A model generated the notes under the pieces. It was not told the origin of the DNA, ran no database searches, and saw only the letters and a list, made by a program, of their open reading frames with translations. A stretch of 64,000 bases of DNA from Isoetes taiwanensis. Taxonomy: Eukaryota > Streptophyta > Lycopodiopsida > Isoetales > Isoetaceae. The stretch is taken from NCBI GenBank assembly GCA_021234155.1, contig JAJEKV010000033.1, forward strand, positions 8,298,635 through 8,362,634. The letters run 5' to 3'. A program made the translations under genes and the position numbers. The first letter of the stretch is position 1; each line of letters begins with the position of its first letter. Below, piece by piece: positions 60,859-64,000 of the stretch.

Positions 60859-60902
60859 AGAAATGTTCGCGGCGGCCGTAAGGCCGCCGCGATAAATTTC
60901 TT
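60859..60902 (-). repeat. GC-rich palindrome, right copy (inverted)
   Basis: cgcggcggcc (60,868-60,877), gtaa, ggccgccgcg (60,882-60,891), with gaaatgtt on the left and ataaatttctt on the right. This is the left copy at 54.45 kb in reverse orientation, so the taaatttctt side faces outward at both ends. It lies about 20 bp past the stop codon of the minus-strand gene at 60.9-64 kb. Confidence 0.9.
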
Positions 60903-60921
60903 GTATTGTTAATTGAGTTGG

Positions 60922-63900
60922 TCACTTGTCTAATCTTTTGGTTATTTTAGACTTGGATGACTTACGCCATATTGCCCCGATGACTTGGTACGTTGACTTG
61001 GCTACTGATTTGCCTGCCACCTTGTCTGCTGACTTGTCAGTTGACTTGTCTGCTGACTTGGCTGTTGACTTGGCTGCCACCTTGCCTGCTGACTTGGCTA
61101 CTGATTTGCCTGCCACTTTGTCTGCTGACTTGTCTGTTGACTTGTCAGCTGACTTGGCTGTTGACTTGGCTACCACCTTGCCTGGCCGACTTGGCTACCG
61201 ATTTGGTTCGCCACTTTGTCTGGCGACTTGTCTCGTTGACTTACCTGCCGACTTGGCTATTGACTTGACCGCCACCTTGCCCTGCTGACTTGGGCTGACT
61301 GACTTACGTTGTTTTGTCTGTTTGGATTGCCGCTAGCAACATCACATTGTGCTAATATATGTGAGCAAGTCTGCAAACTTTCAAGTATGTTTTCATGGAC
61401 ATCAGCTTCCAATTCAAACATATTACATCCCACATCTTTCATTTCAAAATTGCATGAAACAACTAGGTGACTATAAACACTGCAGTCTGGCTCATATTCA
61501 AGTAGCTCATATTTGTTGTCTCCTACCAGTTTATAAAACTTGCCTGTCACAACGACTTCCCTCCTCCCAAATTTTTGGCCCCATGGGTCTTTGTAGGCCT
61601 TCTCTACAACATGCTTAGGTATAGTGCACTTTAAGATGTAGAAGTCAACCTTTTTCTTTTTGTTGTCTCGCTGGAGCAAACCACCGCAAAGTTCTCCCCT
61701 ACATCAATAATATCGATTTCCACTTTCAAGATCCCCCTCATAGATGGCCCATCCACAAGCTGCGGTATCATCTTGAATCGGTCTTAATTAAAAAAAGTCC
61801 AGCTACCTATTCTATCTTTGTTTATGCACTTAACTTGTACTTACCCAACCAACAATCATGACAAAAGCACGAAAGTAATTCATATGTGCAACTTGAGTAG
61901 CATCCTTGGAGTTTCTTGGCGATGCTATGGAATTTACTAGACCACGATAAAGTAGCACAGTCAAACCGCTCAACTCTGCTTATTTCATCAATCTTTATCT
62001 CCCAAAAGTACCTAAAAACAATTAATAGAACTTGTTACAGTTAGTAATGTTTACCACAAAGAAGACGGCGTGATTAAGTACGGTACAAAAGAGTTGGGCG
62101 TTAAAGACTTGGTACAACAGTCTTCATTAACATATGCGGTACCTATGTTTGTCGGGAATCTTTGAAGTGCTCTCGTGCGGGGAATTGAACAACATCTCGG
62201 GCATTTCTTAAAGGTTTGGAATTTCTTTTCAACATTTCATGGGTGAGTGCTCTCTTTAGAACAGCACCTGCCCCATCATGCTCCCCTGCAAGGTAACAAA
62301 CAACTATCTTTAATGTTTTGCAGATTCCAGCCTTAATGAGACATTGGAATTTACCTTTTCCATGATATGATGCAAAGTAGTTCCAATTGAATTGGAATGC
62401 GATACCTTATAAAATCTACCAAGAAAATAGAAATTTCTTGCACCCTTGAACTGAGATGAGCAGACCATCGACCACATTATATGGTTGTTGTATTTGACTT
62501 CCTTGTTGGCCAAGTAATCGGCATGCTTGTTAAGACAAGTCTTTGGACAAACAAGGTGTCATGCTCCCTATCATCCGAAATGTAAAAGTGTGTCTCCTTG
62601 ATGATATTCCTATCACCTTTGCATAATGAATTATCCTCCACCTCTTTTGCGGTTGCATGCCTATAAGTGATGTGCACAAGTATTGTGCATTGGTCATTCT
62701 CCAATGTAAGCTTTGGATTTCTTGTTGTATCTTGAAGGTATAGTTTTCAAATGAAATCAATGACCGGATACCACTTGTGTTTTTCGGGAAAGTGCCTAAA
62801 CAATCTCGAATTGTTTTGCCCGCCATCTAGCCTCATAATTATGGGGAATGAATTCAGTTAAAATATTTTTAGCATATGACATCACATCTGTTTGTTGAAT
62901 TAGTCTTGTATACCAAACTTCACAACAGGGCTTTGGAACCACCTTTGTCCCACCTTTGCCATCGGGTTCTTTTTTTGATTCATAAACCTAAAAGCAAAGC
63001 AATGATTAGTTTAATAAATCACAAAATCAAAAAAGGAAATGCACATCACCCACCCTATCAAAAGTTTTCCAATCTACTAAATGCCCTGTGACCTTGCTTA
63101 ATTCTTTTTGGACACATAGGTAACTTAGATGGGCCACAAAACAAAGTGCATTTCAAAGAACATGCAATTATGAGTATACCACTCATCCGCAATGTCCTTG
63201 GAACATACAATTGACCTCCACAAATCACTTGAAGATTTGTAGGTCTTAGTATTAGCTTCACACTTTGCTCCAAAGACCACAAAGCGAGAACAAGTACAAC
63301 TACAATCGGCACCATGAATCTTTGTATCCAACCTAATCTTGTTCGATGCTTGTCTAACATAATCTAGTCTCATATGATACACACAACAACAAGTCTCCAC
63401 GTCCTTTACTTTTTTCGAACAAATGGAGGTTTCAAATTACCTAAAAGCTGAGAATGAAACTTGAATTTTGGATATTCTTTTAGAAAACTAGCATAAAAGA
63501 ACACTGCATTAAAAGTAACAAGCACATTAGCATTGTAAACAAATGAATTATAAACTTAAAAGAATAAAACCAACCTCAGTTTCTTCCAAGAAGTGTAGAG
63601 CATGCATTATCTTCTTTCCTTTGCCAAGCCTAATCTTAATAACATGTTTCTTGCATGGTGACACTTTCGGTCCGATGAGTCCAAAATCAATTACTAATTT
63701 AGCTGTTTTTACGCTTAGTTTATCGATCCGGTTTCTTTTTGAACATTGACCATAAGCCATCACCAATTTTCTGCTTTTTTCTCCTCACGAGCTGCTGTTG
63801 TCACATATCTTCTATTCAAGTTTAGGCACTTGGAAGTTCCCAAACAATTAGTGCCTGGGACAACAGCATATACCATGGCTGAGGTCCTTGCTGTAAGTAC

Positions 63901-64000
63901 ATCAGTAGATCTGGCATGCTTATGGTTTGCAAGAGAATTCTTGAGGTTGTTAACTATCTTTCTCATTGTGTCTACTTCTTTCAATTTTAACATTTCAAAT
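60922..64000 (-). CDS. SDGCSSQFK-family gene, 3' part, multi-exon
   Basis: The 5' end lies beyond the window. Exons by homology and splice signals: about 63,570-64,000, 63,050-63,405, 62,355-62,832, 62,143-62,285, 61,849-62,015 and 60,922-61,783. Landmarks in order are GTNCLGTSKCLNLNRRYVTT, RNRIDKLSVKTAKLVIDF, a cysteine-rich part (CVYHMRLDYVRQASNK, DCSCTCS, IADEWYTHNCMFFE), DQCTILVHITYRHA, a damaged SDGCSSQFK block followed by KGARNFYFLGRFYK, WNYFASYHGK joined across an intron to GEHDGAGAVLKRAL, YFRAFVMIVGW, VDFYILKCTIPKHV, and a tail of lysine-based tetrapeptides. Frame shifts occur near 63,760, 62,475, 61,960, 61,680 and 61,190. The spaced D, HGK and DG motifs would suit a transposon-derived nuclease, but I cannot assign a function. 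It is related to the exon at 48.8-49.4 kb. Confidence 0.7.
60985..61320 (-). repeat. 12-bp minisatellite coding a lysine tetrapeptide tail
   Basis: On the plus strand, gacttg followed by gctgtt, gctgcc, tctgct and similar, repeated every 12 bp. On the minus strand, in the frame of the gene's last exon, it reads KSTAKSADKSTDKSADKVAG and similar units, placing lysine every fourth residue for about 100 residues before KITKRLDK and the stop at 60,922. The plus strand is also open (ADLSVDLSADLAVDLA), but it has no gene context. Confidence 0.8.

Noticed and set aside
60926-61288. Plus-strand ORF of repeated ADLS/VDLA units (120 codons)
   Set aside because: It is the complement of the lysine-tetrapeptide minisatellite. 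Only the minus strand connects to an upstream exon of a gene.

Overview
The window looks like nuclear DNA of a land plant. It has an intron-rich lysine/histidine-transporter-type amino acid permease gene with plant splice sites, a single-exon plant F-box gene, several non-LTR retrotransposons (LINEs) with DUF4283/endonuclease/reverse-transcriptase parts, and long AT-rich intergenic DNA. I cannot name the species. A fern or another repeat-rich vascular plant would fit, but this is inference.

Layout. 0-3.4 kb: mostly non-coding, with possible 3' exons of a minus-strand gene. 3.6-5.1 kb: very old LINE reverse-transcriptase remnant (+). 5-13.5 kb: unassigned decayed DNA with two clusters of a palindromic repeat (8.1-8.4 and 10.4-10.7 kb). 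13.9-16.3 kb: tandem satellite, about 130 bp per unit and about 19 units, with two hairpin-forming segments in each unit. 16.3-22 kb: unassigned coding-like fragments, a GC-rich island sharing the satellite's core motif, and small tandem duplications. 22.0-41.2 kb: a direct tandem duplication of a unit of about 9.4-9.8 kb (A 21,981-31,374; B 31,375-41,171). Each unit carries one plus-strand LINE, two minus-strand LINEs and the last four exons of the amino acid transporter gene. 40.4-42.8 kb: the full transporter gene (-), whose 3' half lies in unit B. 42.8-52 kb: intergenic DNA holding one exon of a conserved but unnamed gene family (48.8-49.4 kb). 52.1-53.3 kb: F-box gene (-). 54.4-60.9 kb: interval bounded by two inverted copies of a GC-rich palindrome and containing a broken coiled-coil/RING-like gene (+). 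60.9-64 kb: multi-exon gene of the same unnamed family (-), running off the right edge, with a C-terminal tail of lysine-containing four-residue repeats.

How the parts relate. The duplication breakpoint lies inside an intron of the transporter gene, so unit B completes the gene and unit A holds orphan exons. Unit B alone has gained a short insertion of 371 bp flanked by an 11-bp direct repeat. A striking technical signal is that most disagreements between duplicated copies, and many reading-frame breaks, fall at CAG/CTG trinucleotides. This suggests base-calling error at CHG-methylated sites, so many 'pseudogene' calls below may be assembly artefacts. The F-box gene is free of this problem.
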